NCBI GenBank assembly: GCA_964450955.1
Contig: CAYVFI010000037.1
Location: forward strand, 1 to 62,449
DNA from: CAYNWT01 sp964450955
Lineage (GTDB): Bacteria; Planctomycetota; Planctomycetia; Planctomycetales; Planctomycetaceae
Length of the DNA: 62,449 nucleotides
Reading direction: 5' to 3'
The stretch's first letter is position 1; every line of letters starts with the position of its first letter. Of this stretch, positions 33,374-42,640 are shown piece after piece. Both the position numbers and the translations under genes were made by a program. The notes beneath the pieces are model-generated. The model saw only the letters and a list, made by a program, of their open reading frames with translations, had not been told where the DNA came from and did not search any database.

Positions 33374-34048
33374 CTAGCGAATGTGAGGGTAGAAGCGGGC
33401 CAGCCAGTTTGGTGAAACACCGCAGTGGGCCATCGACACGAAGAACCAGTTTTGCAGGGTTTGCCTAAGCACGCCGGTTCGTTGCCAACGGCGACACGAA
33501 ACGTGAATGTCGTGCTGCAACAAAACAAACCGGCCAGCCTTACCAAGTTGCTTCGCCAGCAATAAATCTTCCATGAACGTCACATCAGGAAACCCACCAA
33601 TCTGTTCGAACACATCACGTCGAACGAATATTCCCTGGTCACCGTACCCCCAGCCAAGCAAACGCACTCGCAGACCGTTACCCCACTCAACCGCGCGGAA
33701 TCGCTTGCCGGAATTGTCGATCTTCTGCCGAAAACAACCACCCACGCAATCGCAGTCCGCCAAACAACCGGCGATGGCTTGCACAAACCCGCTGGTAAGC
33801 TGGCAATCAGCATGCAGAAATAAAATCACGTCCCCCGAACACCGCGCGGCACCCGCGTTTTGTTGAACCGAACGACCGCAATCACACTCAATCACAACAT
33901 CAGCTGCGCTGGAGTTCGCCACGGTGTCGTCTTCACTGCCACCATCCACAACCACGATTTCGTGCGGAGAGAGCGCGCGGGTTGCCGCGATAAGCTCCGC
34001 AATACGCGGGCCTTCGTTAAGCGTTGGTATGACAACCGAGACCTTCAT
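33374..34048 (-). CDS. family 2 glycosyltransferase (TIGR04283-like)
   Basis: 224 residues from the ATG at 34048. GT-A fold: VSVVIPTLNEGPRIAELIAA at the N-terminus, VVDGGSEDDTV, the DxD-like FLHADC, and GDQGIFVRRDVFEQIGGFPD. This resembles the TIGR04283 transferase set, usually annotated rSAM/selenodomain-associated. The nucleotide-sugar substrate is unknown. Confidence 0.87.
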   Translation of the reverse strand: MKVSVVIPTLNEGPRIAELIAATRALSPHEIVVVDGGSEDDTVANSSAADVVIECDCGRSVQQNAGAARCSGDVILFLHADCQLTSGFVQAIAGCLADCDCVGGCFRQKIDNSGKRFRAVEWGNGLRVRLLGWGYGDQGIFVRRDVFEQIGGFPDVTFMEDLLLAKQLGKAGRFVLLQHDIHVSCRRWQRTGVLRQTLQNWFFVSMAHCGVSPNWLARFYPHIR

Positions 34049-34448
34049 TCGCGAATCAAACAATAATGCCAGACCGGATGGAAGGCATCCGGCGGAAACA
34101 AGAACAAGCGTGAGCTTCCCGCATGAATTAGCGTTCCTCATCCACCAAAAAAACTGCGCACGTGAACTGCGCAGGAATGACAGTGGACTGTGAAATTCGC
34201 CGCCTTAAAGCTGCCCGCAGGACCACTTCAAAATGCCGCGCCCGCGCTCAGTGAAATTAACTGGCGACGTCGTTCAAAATGCAGCTCGCCGCCGGGCAAT
34301 GCCTGTCATCCGCCCTCCGCACAAAGCGACAGGGCGCTCTGGCGTGCGTCGTGAACAGTCTTTCTGAACGCGCGTTGGAGCGGTTCTTCAGGACCAATCC
34401 CGGGTCGGTTTGCCGAAGTTTCGCCACGTGGATCGAGGCCTGGCCTTT
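34049..34448. other. intergenic region, no gene seen
   Basis: About 400 bases with no credible coding frame. Its right end leads into the promoter and operator of the TPR operon. Confidence 0.45.
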
Positions 34449-34477
34449 TTGACAGAATTTGTTGTGAAAAATAGTAA
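34449..34477 (+). promoter_or_regulatory. sigma70-like promoter
   Basis: A perfect TTGACA at 34449-34454, a 17-base spacer, and TAGTAA at 34472-34477 as a poor -10. A second possible pair is TTGCGG at 34485-34490, 17 bases, TATCAA at 34508-34513; its start point would fall just before the palindrome at 34524. Confidence 0.45.
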
Positions 34478-34523
34478 CGCAGGGTTGCGGCTGGGCGATT
34501 GAGATCGTATCAATACACGCGAC

Positions 34524-34538
34524 TGAGATTCAGTCTCA
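34524..34538 (+). promoter_or_regulatory. Fur-box-like palindrome
   Basis: TGAGATT-C-AGTCTCA has the 7-1-7 geometry of Fur-family operators, with perfect TGAGA/TCTCA outer arms and two mismatched inner positions. It lies 16 bases before the ATG of the TPR gene, where bound repressor would block transcription. Fur boxes of this T-GAGA...TCTCA type are known in several proteobacteria; use in this organism is an inference. Confidence 0.5.
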
Positions 34539-34553
34539 ATTACAAGGCAGCCC

Positions 34554-35282
34554 ATGATCGACGAAATCAAAGCCAAGCTCGAATCCAACAACTTCACCGG
34601 AGCCGAAAGTCGAGCAAGGGACCTGCTGGATCGCGAACCAAACAACGGAACCGCCTGGGCTTTGCTGGGACAAATACTTGTCGCCTCATCGCGAGCCGTC
34701 GAAGGCCGTGAGGCCCTGGAACACGCCAACACACTGGTTCCACTTAGCGCAGATGCAACCGTAACCCTGGCCTGCTGTTACCTTGGCGAACAACACACTC
34801 GCCTCGCTCTCGAAATGCTGACGCATGTTTCTCAGCAAACCGATGCCACCGCCTCGACTTTGCGAGCGGCAGCAGCGGCCGCAGATAGTGTCGACCACCC
34901 GTGGGTTTCAAAAGCCATCTGCGAACGATCACTCAAGCATTTCCCCGACGAACCACAAACCTTCTACGAACTCGGCTACTACTGCGCCAGACTGGGTTCA
35001 CAAAACCTGATGGAAGCCAATACTCGCAAAGCGATCGAACTGGACCCGGACAACGTGTGCTATCGCGTTGGGCTTGCCAGTTCTTTGATGAAGCAAAATC
35101 GCTCCGCAGAAGCTTACGCATTCGTCAAAGCATTTGGCGCGAAAGAAGTCGATCAGGTTTGTTGCAACTCGTGCCGAACCCGCCTGCTTGCCGTCTACCA
35201 GGCCGCCAACGACAGCCTGCGCATCTCGCTGTGCCAATCACGAATGCAGCAGCAGGATCCTGGTGACTCTCATAGTCATTGA
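34554..35282 (+). CDS. TPR-repeat protein
   Basis: 242 residues. The first half shows TPR-like helix pairs: DEIKAKLESNNFTGAESRARDL, AWALLGQILVASS and AVEGREALEHANTLVPL. Further units include ERSLKHFPDEPQTFYELGYY and NTRKAIELDPDNVCYRVGLA. Short, with no signal peptide, so cytoplasmic. It is the first gene behind the Fur-like palindrome and is followed by a miniprotein and a PepSY gene. Confidence 0.8.
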   Translation: MIDEIKAKLESNNFTGAESRARDLLDREPNNGTAWALLGQILVASSRAVEGREALEHANTLVPLSADATVTLACCYLGEQHTRLALEMLTHVSQQTDATASTLRAAAAAADSVDHPWVSKAICERSLKHFPDEPQTFYELGYYCARLGSQNLMEANTRKAIELDPDNVCYRVGLASSLMKQNRSAEAYAFVKAFGAKEVDQVCCNSCRTRLLAVYQAANDSLRISLCQSRMQQQDPGDSHSH

Positions 35283-35320
35283 AACCCAAATGAGGTTCCT
35301 GGCTGTAGAAAGAACGTGTC

Positions 35321-35479
35321 ATGCCAAAGAAGCTTTGCGATCTAAAGAAACTACTCAAGACGGACTACGACGCCTTTCTGCAGTTCATTCAGGACCCGAC
35401 TCACGTTTGCAAGAGTTGCGGACGCGTGGCGAACGAAAAGCGGCGGCTATGCAAGCCGCAAAAGCTAAAGCCACAGTAA
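35321..35479 (+). CDS. 52-residue Cys-rich miniprotein
   Basis: A small gene starting ATG at 35321 and stopping TAA at 35477-35479. A charged helix (KKLCDLKKLLKTDY) is followed by C30-x2-C33 (HVCKSCGRVANEKRRLC) and C44, a pattern that could bind zinc or iron. It lies 38 bases after the TPR gene and 19 bases before the PepSY gene. From memory, similar small CxxC proteins occur next to PepSY genes in other planctomycetes. A weak purine stretch (AGAAAGA) precedes the ATG. Function unknown. Confidence 0.6.
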   Translation: MPKKLCDLKKLLKTDYDAFLQFIQDPTHVCKSCGRVANEKRRLCKPQKLKPQ

Positions 35480-35498
35480 CGAGACTGATAGCAATCGA

Positions 35499-36647
35499 AT
35501 GACAACCATCGAAGCAGAAACTGAAACCAAAGTGCAATCCACTGCGCCTGTCGAGGTCTCTGGCGATGCGCCCAGGCCGGCTCCGCGAAGGAAGAAGAAA
35601 GCGTGGAACGCGTGCATGAAACTGGTGCGCCGAGTGCATTTGTACTCGGGCATCTTCATGTTTCCCTTTGTGCTGCTTTACGGAGTCACCGGTTGGTTGT
35701 TCAACCACCCCAGCTACTTCACCGGCGACGAAACCACGGCGCTTGTGGCCAGTGAAGTCGCAGATGGGAAGCTTGGCGAACTGACTGCGCCGAATCTCAT
35801 GGCCACCGAAATCGTGGCAGCCATTAACAAGAACCTCAGTAGCGCGGGCGACGCAGACGATGCGACTGATGCCCCGCAGGTTGTGCTTACTGATGTGCGA
35901 GAACCGCAATACAGCGGGTTCATGAGCTTCAATGTCCGCGGCGAAAACGGGACTCACTCCATCACACTGGACCCGTCCACCGGCGACGGCGAAGTCCGGA
36001 CGCGTCCGCAAAGCGACACAGAACGAGAACAAGCGGCTCAGCGAAAACAAGACAACCCGCTACACACCGTTCGCAAGGTTCAGATCGAACACAACGCCGT
36101 CGCCGAAGCCAAAGAGGTATTGCCAGCAGCACTAAAACAACTTGGCCTGGACGGTGACAAAGTCGAAAGTGGCCGCCGCAGCCCGAGCCTTTCCTTTTCC
36201 GCGGACGTGGATGGAGTTCCCACGATCATCAACTGCAACCTCGGCAACGGCGAAATTTTGGCCGTCCGCGAGGATGCTTTGCCCGAAACAAAAACCAAAA
36301 ACTTCCTGCAGCGACTGCATCTGTCTCGCCGGTACTCACCGCACTTCAACATCCAATGGTTCTGGGCACTGCTGGTTGACGGGATGGTTCTCTCGATGGT
36401 CTTCTGGGGCCTGTCCGGGATGATCATGTGGTGGCAAATCAAACGAACCCGGTTACTTGGCGGCGGCTTCTTCATCGCCAGCATTTTGTGCACAGCATTC
36501 CTGACCATGGGCATGCACGATCACTCGTCCGTTTCATCAGGCCTGCGCAACAACCGGCCCCGCCAGCAGCAAAGATCAAGACAGCAGCGGCCAGCAGAAA
36601 AGAAGAACACCAAGCCGAAAAGCAGTAAGCCAGCAAAGTCCGACTAG
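35499..36647 (+). CDS. PepSY-associated transmembrane protein
   Basis: 382 residues. A membrane helix at about 53-70 (YSGIFMFPFVLLYGVTGWLF) follows the conserved His region RRVHLYSG. Soluble PepSY-like segments occur at 90-250. A second helix pair at about 285-325 (FWALLVDGMVLSMVFWGLSG and FFIASILCTAFLTMG) lies near the His motif RLHLSRRYS. PepSY_TM proteins include components of iron-siderophore reduction, and the upstream operator would fit iron control. The C-terminal 45 residues are basic, low complexity (RQQQRSRQQRP). Confidence 0.85.
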   Translation: MTTIEAETETKVQSTAPVEVSGDAPRPAPRRKKKAWNACMKLVRRVHLYSGIFMFPFVLLYGVTGWLFNHPSYFTGDETTALVASEVADGKLGELTAPNLMATEIVAAINKNLSSAGDADDATDAPQVVLTDVREPQYSGFMSFNVRGENGTHSITLDPSTGDGEVRTRPQSDTEREQAAQRKQDNPLHTVRKVQIEHNAVAEAKEVLPAALKQLGLDGDKVESGRRSPSLSFSADVDGVPTIINCNLGNGEILAVREDALPETKTKNFLQRLHLSRRYSPHFNIQWFWALLVDGMVLSMVFWGLSGMIMWWQIKRTRLLGGGFFIASILCTAFLTMGMHDHSSVSSGLRNNRPRQQQRSRQQRPAEKKNTKPKSSKPAKSD

Positions 36648-36663
36648 CAACAACATGGGAAAC

Positions 36664-37053
36664 TCATTCTGACGATGAAGCCGCTGTACCATTGCTTTCC
36701 AGTGTCGAGGCGATTCGCAGAGTCAGGTCCAGGCCGAACAAAAACAAAACGCAGTCGGCGACCACTGCGACCACCAAGAACAGCATTGCGGCCACCGTAT
36801 GCTCCATTGGCTGAGACCAAATGACGAACCCGCTGATGGCAGTTGCAGCAATAAAGCCCCACAGCACCTGATCACAGCGAGCCACTAACTTTGCTTCGTC
36901 AAAATGAACGGCAACATCGCGCAGGTATCGTTGGAAGAAGAACAGCGCACAGATACTGCTAATCGCCAGAGCAATCCACGGACCTTCGCTTGCCGGGGCA
37001 AAAAACAGACATCGCTCGGAATCAGCCCCCAACAACTCCCGCGATGGATTCAA
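36664..37053 (-). CDS. small membrane protein, start uncertain
   Basis: 129 residues with hydrophobic segments at about 26-40, 67-82 and 88-110. The frame opens at TTG 37053, inside the 3' end of xylulokinase (32 bases overlap). Internal alternatives lack a strong ribosome-binding site, so the true start is not fixed. No family is recognised. Confidence 0.5.
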   Translation of the reverse strand: MNPSRELLGADSERCLFFAPASEGPWIALAISSICALFFFQRYLRDVAVHFDEAKLVARCDQVLWGFIAATAISGFVIWSQPMEHTVAAMLFLVVAVVADCVLFLFGLDLTLRIASTLESNGTAASSSE

Positions 37054-38557
37054 AGTTGCCCTTCAGAGATTCGTAAAGCGGCCCGTATTCCGGGTAAGCC
37101 TTCGCGTATGCCTTCTTAGTCTTCGCGTCAGCTTTGGTTGTCGTCACAACACGGATCGTGGCCGAACACGCTTCAACGACGTTCTTGTAGGCACCGGTTC
37201 CGGCAGCGGCCAGCAAAGCCACTCCGTAAGCAGGTCCTTCTTCCGCGTTGATGGTCACCACCTTCTTGCCGTAAACATCGGCCTGCATCTGTCGCCAGAA
37301 CTTGCTGCGAGCACCACCACCAGAACAGCGAACCTCGCGCACCGGAATCTGCATGCCTTCGATAATCTCCAGGCAATCCTTCATCGCGAACGTCGCACCT
37401 TCCATTACGGCTCTCGCCATGTGTGATTTTCCATGACGAAGGCTCAGGCCAACCCACGCCGCGCGGGCGTATGGGTCGGCGTGTGGCGTCCGTTCGCCGG
37501 TCAGGTACGGAAGGAAGTAAAGACCTTCGCAGCCTGCCGGAGCGCTGGCGGCTTGCTTGGTGATGAGTTCGTACGGGTCGATTTTTTTCTTCTTCGCTTC
37601 CGCAATCTCCTGCTGGCAAAGCTGGTTCCGATACCACTGCAACGAACCGCCGGCCGACAACACCACGCCCATCACGTGCCATTTGTCTCGAACCGCATGA
37701 CAGAACGTATGCACGCGTCCGCCCGGATCGATTTGAACCTCGTCGCTATGCGCGAACACAACACCGCTGGTTCCCATGGTGGCTGAGATAATTCCGCGCT
37801 TCACGATTCCGTTACCGATGGCTCCCGCAGCCTGGTCTCCACCACCGCCGACGATGGGAACACCCGCGTTCAAGCCGAGTTCTTTGGCTGCCGCCGCGTT
37901 TAACGTTGAACTCACATCTTCGGACTCATAAACCGGCGGCAGTAGGCTCTTGTCGATTTCGAGCTTCGACAGCAGCGGGTTGCACCACTTGCGTTTCTTC
38001 ACGTCCAGCAGCAGCGTTCCGGACGCGTCACTGACTTCTGTCGCGAACTCACCGCTTAGCAAAAACCGGACGTAGTCTTTGGGCAACAGAATCTGTTTCG
38101 TCTTCGCGTAGTTGCGAGGTTCGTTGTTCCGTAGCCACAGGATTTTTGGAGCCGTGAACCCGGTCAGCGCGGGGTTGGCGACCATTTTGATGAGCTTGGA
38201 TCGACCGCCGGCCTTCTTTTCAATCTCGTCACACTCAGCTGCCGTTCGCTGGTCGTTCCATAGCAACGCAGGACGAATGACTTTGTTGTTCTTGTCCAGA
38301 AACACGCTTCCGTGCATCTGACCGCTAAGACCAATACCGCTCACCGACGCGGCTTTGATCTTCCCGTCCTTCAGGACGCGCCGAACGCTTTTGACGGTCG
38401 CTTTCCACCAGTGAGCCGGTTCCTGTTCTGACCAACCCGGCTTGGGACTTGAGAGCGGATACTCTTCGGTTGCCGACGCGAGGATCTTGCCGTCCTTGCG
38501 CATTGCCAGTGTCTTGGTTCCGCTGGTTCCAATGTCGATTCCCAGAAACACGCTCAT
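37022..38557 (-). CDS. xylB: xylulokinase
   Basis: 511 residues. FGGY-family sugar kinase. N-terminal ATP-site GIDIGTSGTKTLAMRKDG, sugar-site segments LSGQMHGSVF, VGGGGDQAAGAIGNGIV and the C-terminal ATP motif SGGGARSKFWRQMQADV. It phosphorylates D-xylulose in the cytoplasm. Length and motifs are normal. No xylose isomerase or regulator is adjacent. Other FGGY specificities cannot be excluded, but the motif set fits XylB. Confidence 0.9.
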   Translation of the reverse strand: MSVFLGIDIGTSGTKTLAMRKDGKILASATEEYPLSSPKPGWSEQEPAHWWKATVKSVRRVLKDGKIKAASVSGIGLSGQMHGSVFLDKNNKVIRPALLWNDQRTAAECDEIEKKAGGRSKLIKMVANPALTGFTAPKILWLRNNEPRNYAKTKQILLPKDYVRFLLSGEFATEVSDASGTLLLDVKKRKWCNPLLSKLEIDKSLLPPVYESEDVSSTLNAAAAKELGLNAGVPIVGGGGDQAAGAIGNGIVKRGIISATMGTSGVVFAHSDEVQIDPGGRVHTFCHAVRDKWHVMGVVLSAGGSLQWYRNQLCQQEIAEAKKKKIDPYELITKQAASAPAGCEGLYFLPYLTGERTPHADPYARAAWVGLSLRHGKSHMARAVMEGATFAMKDCLEIIEGMQIPVREVRCSGGGARSKFWRQMQADVYGKKVVTINAEEGPAYGVALLAAAGTGAYKNVVEACSATIRVVTTTKADAKTKKAYAKAYPEYGPLYESLKGNFESIAGVVGG

Positions 38558-38743
38558 GGTGTGGTCTCGCTAAATGTCCTGCCAATTCGAACTCGACAGT
38601 GTACCGCTGCCGTTAGGGAAACACAGCGAACCCGTCATTAATGTGGTGAGCTTCTGGCGTTCAACTGGTGGCTTTGCATGTTGCCGACTACTATCGCGGT
38701 ACGTTCGTTCCACACACACAACGTCGCCGCAACGAGAAGCAGG

Positions 38744-39187
38744 ATGCGCGAAGACACGATCGGTCGGCCGATGGAGATCCTCATGATTGAGGACTCACTT
38801 TCATCGGCGCGGCTTACGATGGGTGCTCTGAAGAAGAGCGAAGTCGAACATCGCATGACCTGGCTGCAGGATGGAGCCGAGGGTGTCGAATTTCTGACGC
38901 GCGCGGGCAAGTACGCGAAGGCTCCACAACCGGATCTTGTGTTATTGGATTTAAACCTGCCCGGCCGCGACGGCCACGAGGTTCTGCGCGATATCCGCAG
39001 CGACGATCGCCTAAAACAAATCGCAGTTGTGATACTCAGCGCTTCTGACGAACCCGAAGATCACCGTCAGGTCGAAGAACTGGGCGTGCAGAGTTACCTC
39101 ACCAAACCCGTAGACATGGACGAGTTCCTGCGCGTGGTTCAGGAGGTTCGCGCCTATTGGAAGGCGAACCAGATTGGACCTGAGTAG
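38744..39187 (+). CDS. single-domain response regulator
   Basis: 147 residues from the ATG at 38744 (a second ATG at 38771 is possible). CheY-like receiver: acidic pair in LMIEDSLSS, phosphoacceptor D69 in DLVLLDLNLPGRDGHEV, the Ser/Thr in VILSASDEPEDH, and the Lys in YLTKPVDMDEF. No output domain. It resembles Rcp1-type partners of hybrid kinases, but no kinase gene is adjacent. Confidence 0.9.
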   Translation: MREDTIGRPMEILMIEDSLSSARLTMGALKKSEVEHRMTWLQDGAEGVEFLTRAGKYAKAPQPDLVLLDLNLPGRDGHEVLRDIRSDDRLKQIAVVILSASDEPEDHRQVEELGVQSYLTKPVDMDEFLRVVQEVRAYWKANQIGPE

Positions 39188-39367
39188 ATACGTTTGCAGG
39201 CCCACGCGGTGTGCCGGCACCGAATTTTTCGTTGATTGCCCTACGTAGAAAGTGGCGGAACCACGACGCAGCCATTGTGGTTCGTCACGACAAACCGGGA
39301 TGTCATTCGTAGCGAACTTCGTGAGTTGCTAACGCGTCAACAAACCACGGCTCCACGACCGGACGCC

Positions 39368-40417
39368 CTACTCGTCCGGGCCGAGTTCGTCGTTTAGGAC
39401 GTCGATGAGTTCTCGCAACCGGCCAATGCTGCGGCGGTTGAAGTGCATCGACAGGCGTGGCAGGTCCTTGAGGTGTTCGTCGTCGGCTTCCAGCTTGTGC
39501 ATGGTTGCCTTTTCAATTTTGCCACTGCTAAGAATGTCAGCAAAGTCGGTGTTGAGGCGTTCGACTAGTGCGTCGGATGGTTCCTCGTGCAAACGAATCA
39601 CCAGCTGGTCTTTGACGAACCGCATACTGTTGTAGACCGAGTAGAAGTTCAGGACTTCGTTGACGGCTTCTTCGACATCGGTGGTCACATAAAACAGCGA
39701 CAGGTCGGCGGGCGAAATCATTCCGCCTTCAAGCAGTTCTTCCTTGATGTAATCCAACCAGCGCGACCAGTAGGTTCCGCCCTCTTCATCCAGCAGAACA
39801 ATGGGCATCAGGTCGCGCTTGCCGGTCTGGACCAGCGTAAGAACCTCGAACGCCTCATCCTGCGTTCCGAAACCGCCAGGGCAAACGACAATCGAGTGCA
39901 CTTCCTTCACAAACATCAGCTTGCGGGTGAAGAAGTACTTAAGGTTCACCAGCTTGGGGTCACCTTCGATAATGTGATTGGATTCCTGTTCGAAGGGCAA
40001 CATGATGTTCAGGCCCATCGACATCTCACGGCCGGCTCCAACGTGTCCGGCTTCCATGATGCCGCCACCCGCGCCGGTGACGACCATCCAGTCTTCTTCC
40101 GCCATCCGCTTTCCGAACTCAACAGCTTTCTTGTAGGTGCCTTCTTCCGGCTTGGTTCTGGCCGAACCAAACACGGTGACCTTGCGCTGTTTGCGGAACG
40201 GTGTGAAAACCTTGAACGCGTACCGAAGCTCCTTTAGCGTTCGCGCCAAAATCTTAAGGTCGCCGCGCGTCGCGCCGTCGGCAGCCAGCTTGTCGGCTGT
40301 GTCTTTGATCTCGTCGATCAATTCCGAGTGCGGATACAGTTTTTCCTCACTGTGATCCAGAACCTCAAGTTCGGACAGCTTCGGGTCAGCTTTACGAAAA
40401 CGCTTACGAGACGACAT
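39368..40417 (-). CDS. LOG family protein (TIGR00730-type) with extensions
   Basis: 349 residues from the ATG at 40417, which has GGAAGAAG upstream. The Rossmann core has TGAGGGIMEAGHVGA and the signature CPGGFGTQDEAFEV (PGGxGTxxE). The family hydrolyses nucleotide-monophosphate ribosides (cytokinin activation in plants, related to AMP in bacteria). About 70 extra residues at the N-terminus and about 100 at the C-terminus (DALVERLNTDFADILSSGKI) are not in the typical 190-residue enzyme. Confidence 0.85.
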   Translation of the reverse strand: MSSRKRFRKADPKLSELEVLDHSEEKLYPHSELIDEIKDTADKLAADGATRGDLKILARTLKELRYAFKVFTPFRKQRKVTVFGSARTKPEEGTYKKAVEFGKRMAEEDWMVVTGAGGGIMEAGHVGAGREMSMGLNIMLPFEQESNHIIEGDPKLVNLKYFFTRKLMFVKEVHSIVVCPGGFGTQDEAFEVLTLVQTGKRDLMPIVLLDEEGGTYWSRWLDYIKEELLEGGMISPADLSLFYVTTDVEEAVNEVLNFYSVYNSMRFVKDQLVIRLHEEPSDALVERLNTDFADILSSGKIEKATMHKLEADDEHLKDLPRLSMHFNRRSIGRLRELIDVLNDELGPDE

Positions 40418-40551
40418 ACGTTCTTCTTCCTTCAACCAATAAACCCACAGAAACCAAGCTGTTCAGCCCCAGCCCACACCACCCCACCGGGCGCGCACGT
40501 GACAACTTCAGTTACCACACCAACCGGATACCGATGCAACGGAACGTTGCC

Positions 40552-40917
40552 CTAGGACATGACGGCGTCGAGGGCTTCTTCGCGGGTGTCGTAGATGGCC
40601 CAGATTGTGTCAAGAGCGGTGATGCGCAGAAGTTCGGCCGCTGTGGGGCTGGCTCCGCACAAAACCATCTCGCCGCCTGCCTTTCGGACGAACTTGTGGC
40701 AGCGAAGCAGCAGAGCCAGAAATACGGATCCGAAATAGGAAACGTCTGACAGATCGACCACCACCATCGGGACCTCCTGATCCTTAAGTGGTTCCATCAC
40801 AATGTCAGCGGCCTGTTCGATAAGGTCCCACTGCATGTCTTCGATATTGGTCGCCGGTCGGATTAGAACGGTGTTTCCATGCCATTCCAAACGGAAGTCA
40901 TCAAGGAATTCAGCCAC
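40552..40917 (-). CDS. STAS-domain (anti-sigma-factor-antagonist-like) protein
   Basis: 121 residues. A STAS fold with VVVDLSDVSYFGSVFLALLL, in which the Ser of FGS sits near the usual phosphorylation position, and a C-terminal CGASPTAAELLRITAL. Such proteins take part in partner-switching control with kinases. No partner kinase is nearby. Confidence 0.83.
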   Translation of the reverse strand: MAEFLDDFRLEWHGNTVLIRPATNIEDMQWDLIEQAADIVMEPLKDQEVPMVVVDLSDVSYFGSVFLALLLRCHKFVRKAGGEMVLCGASPTAAELLRITALDTIWAIYDTREEALDAVMS

Positions 40918-41117
40918 AGGGATACTCTCAAGAGGTCAAAATCGCCGGTTCTTACGTAGGTTTGGACAATACCAGACCGTCTCTCCTATAGCACCCAATC
41001 GGAAGCTTTCTATTTTCCCTCCCGGTCCATGGCGAGAACTTCGGTTAGATGGGTAAGAAAAACGCCTCAAACAAACATTAACGGTGTTCACAAGGCCACA
41101 TGTTTGCATGAGCGCAG

Positions 41118-41146
41118 TTGACATTCGGCAAAGCTGTGGGTGTAAT
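41118..41146 (+). promoter_or_regulatory. sigma70 promoter, probably for the ketoacyl synthase gene
   Basis: TTGACA at 41118-41123, 17 bases, TGTAAT at 41141-41146. It predicts an untranslated leader of about 205 bases before the start at 41360. Confidence 0.5.
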
Positions 41147-41359
41147 TTGATGATTCCGTCAGGAACGGAAGTCTCACTTTTGGCAACATGAAGCGCCGAT
41201 AAGTGAGCAGTTCCAGTGTGTGCGGTGAGGAAGGGAGGGGAACCCCAACCTCAATCGCGCGGGAAGGAAACCAGATGGCGTGGGCGTCATCAGGGGACCA
41301 CAAGTTGGGTCTGATGTTCTGAATGCAATGACTGCAGCAGGGTGTCATGGGTATTTAAC

Positions 41360-42640
41360 ATGGCTGGGTCTCAGTCGATACGGGTGGTCATCACCGGTGT
41401 CGGAGTCGTCTCGCCGATAGGCATCGGAAAAGATGCGTTTTGGCGAAGTCTCCGCGAAGGCCGTTCGGGCGTGGACTATTTACAGTCCCTCGCGAACAGT
41501 CTTCCATCGCCGTACGCGGCGGAGATTAAGGACTTCGATCCGCGTGAGCACTTGCGCGATCTGAAATTTCTCAAAGTGATGTCTCGAGGCATGCAACTTG
41601 GCGTGTCGTCGGCCTCGCTCGCAATGCGCGATGCGGCCATCAAAGATGGAGATGTCGACCCGAACCGACTTGGCGTAAGTTTTGGCGCCGGCCGTATTTC
41701 GACCACTCCCAGCGAAGTTTCAGGTGCCATTCAGGAAGAAGTCGATCCCGCAGAAAGCTACACCCGCTGGGGCGAAGACAGCATCGGCCGCGTGACTCCG
41801 CTGTGGCTTCTACGCCGCATGCCCAACATGCCCGCCGCCCATGTTTCCATCGATCACAATGCTCGTGGTCCCAACAATACAATTACCTGTCGCGATTCGT
41901 CCGCTTTGCTGGCTCTGGCCGAAGCGACTCGCGTCATCGAACGTGGTTCTGCCGACTGCATGATCGTGGGAGCCTGCAGTTCGAATCTCCAGCCTGTCGA
42001 TCTGGCCAAGTTGAACCTGTTTGAAGGGCTGACTCGCCGATCCATCGATCCAGAACGCGCTGTGAAGCCGTTCGACTTCAACCGCGACGGCACGATCCTC
42101 GGCGAAGGAGCCGGTTCGTTCGTCATTGAACGCTACGAACACGCGGTTGCTCGCGGAGCGAAAATCTACGCCGAAGTCGTTGGCATCGGAGCCGGCTGTG
42201 ACGGAACCGGTTACTGGAACGGAGCCGGCGGACGCGGACTGGTTCATGCGATCAACAATGCCATGAACCGAGGCGGCCTGAAACCACGCGAAATCGGCCA
42301 CATTAACGCTCACGGCAAGAGCACTCAGCGCGACGACCTTGTCGAAGCCCGAGCGTACCACAAGGCGTTTGGTCCTCTGGCCGAACGGATTCCCGTGACC
42401 GCTTTGAAGAGCTACTTCGGCCACTTTGACGCTGGTTCGGGTGCTGTTGAAATGGTCGGCAGCTTGCTGGCTTTGGAACACGGCGAAGTACCAGCGACGC
42501 TGAACTACGAACGCCCCGACCCTCGCTGCCGCCTGAATGTGGTTCACGAAGGTCCACAGCGCTTGGAAAATCGCACAGCAATTACGGTCAACCGAACCGC
42601 AATGGGCCAAAGTGCAGCCGCGATCTTCAGGTCTGTATAG
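41360..42640 (+). CDS. beta-ketoacyl-ACP synthase (KAS II-type)
   Basis: 426 residues from the ATG at 41360. N-terminal VVITGVGVVSPIGIGKDAFW; nucleophile Cys C177 in TITCRDSSALLAL; His in HINAHGKSTQRDD and KSYFGHFDAGSG, giving the Cys-His-His triad. The second motif is GHF rather than the common TGH, so it may be a divergent paralogue instead of the main FabF. No fatty-acid genes are adjacent. The GTG 18 bases upstream was not chosen. Confidence 0.86.
   Translation: MAGSQSIRVVITGVGVVSPIGIGKDAFWRSLREGRSGVDYLQSLANSLPSPYAAEIKDFDPREHLRDLKFLKVMSRGMQLGVSSASLAMRDAAIKDGDVDPNRLGVSFGAGRISTTPSEVSGAIQEEVDPAESYTRWGEDSIGRVTPLWLLRRMPNMPAAHVSIDHNARGPNNTITCRDSSALLALAEATRVIERGSADCMIVGACSSNLQPVDLAKLNLFEGLTRRSIDPERAVKPFDFNRDGTILGEGAGSFVIERYEHAVARGAKIYAEVVGIGAGCDGTGYWNGAGGRGLVHAINNAMNRGGLKPREIGHINAHGKSTQRDDLVEARAYHKAFGPLAERIPVTALKSYFGHFDAGSGAVEMVGSLLALEHGEVPATLNYERPDPRCRLNVVHEGPQRLENRTAITVNRTAMGQSAAAIFRSV

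Noticed and set aside
39188..39367. Possible small RNA or terminator between response regulator and LOG gene
   Set aside because: No stable hairpin with a T-run was found and no conserved RNA pattern was recognised.
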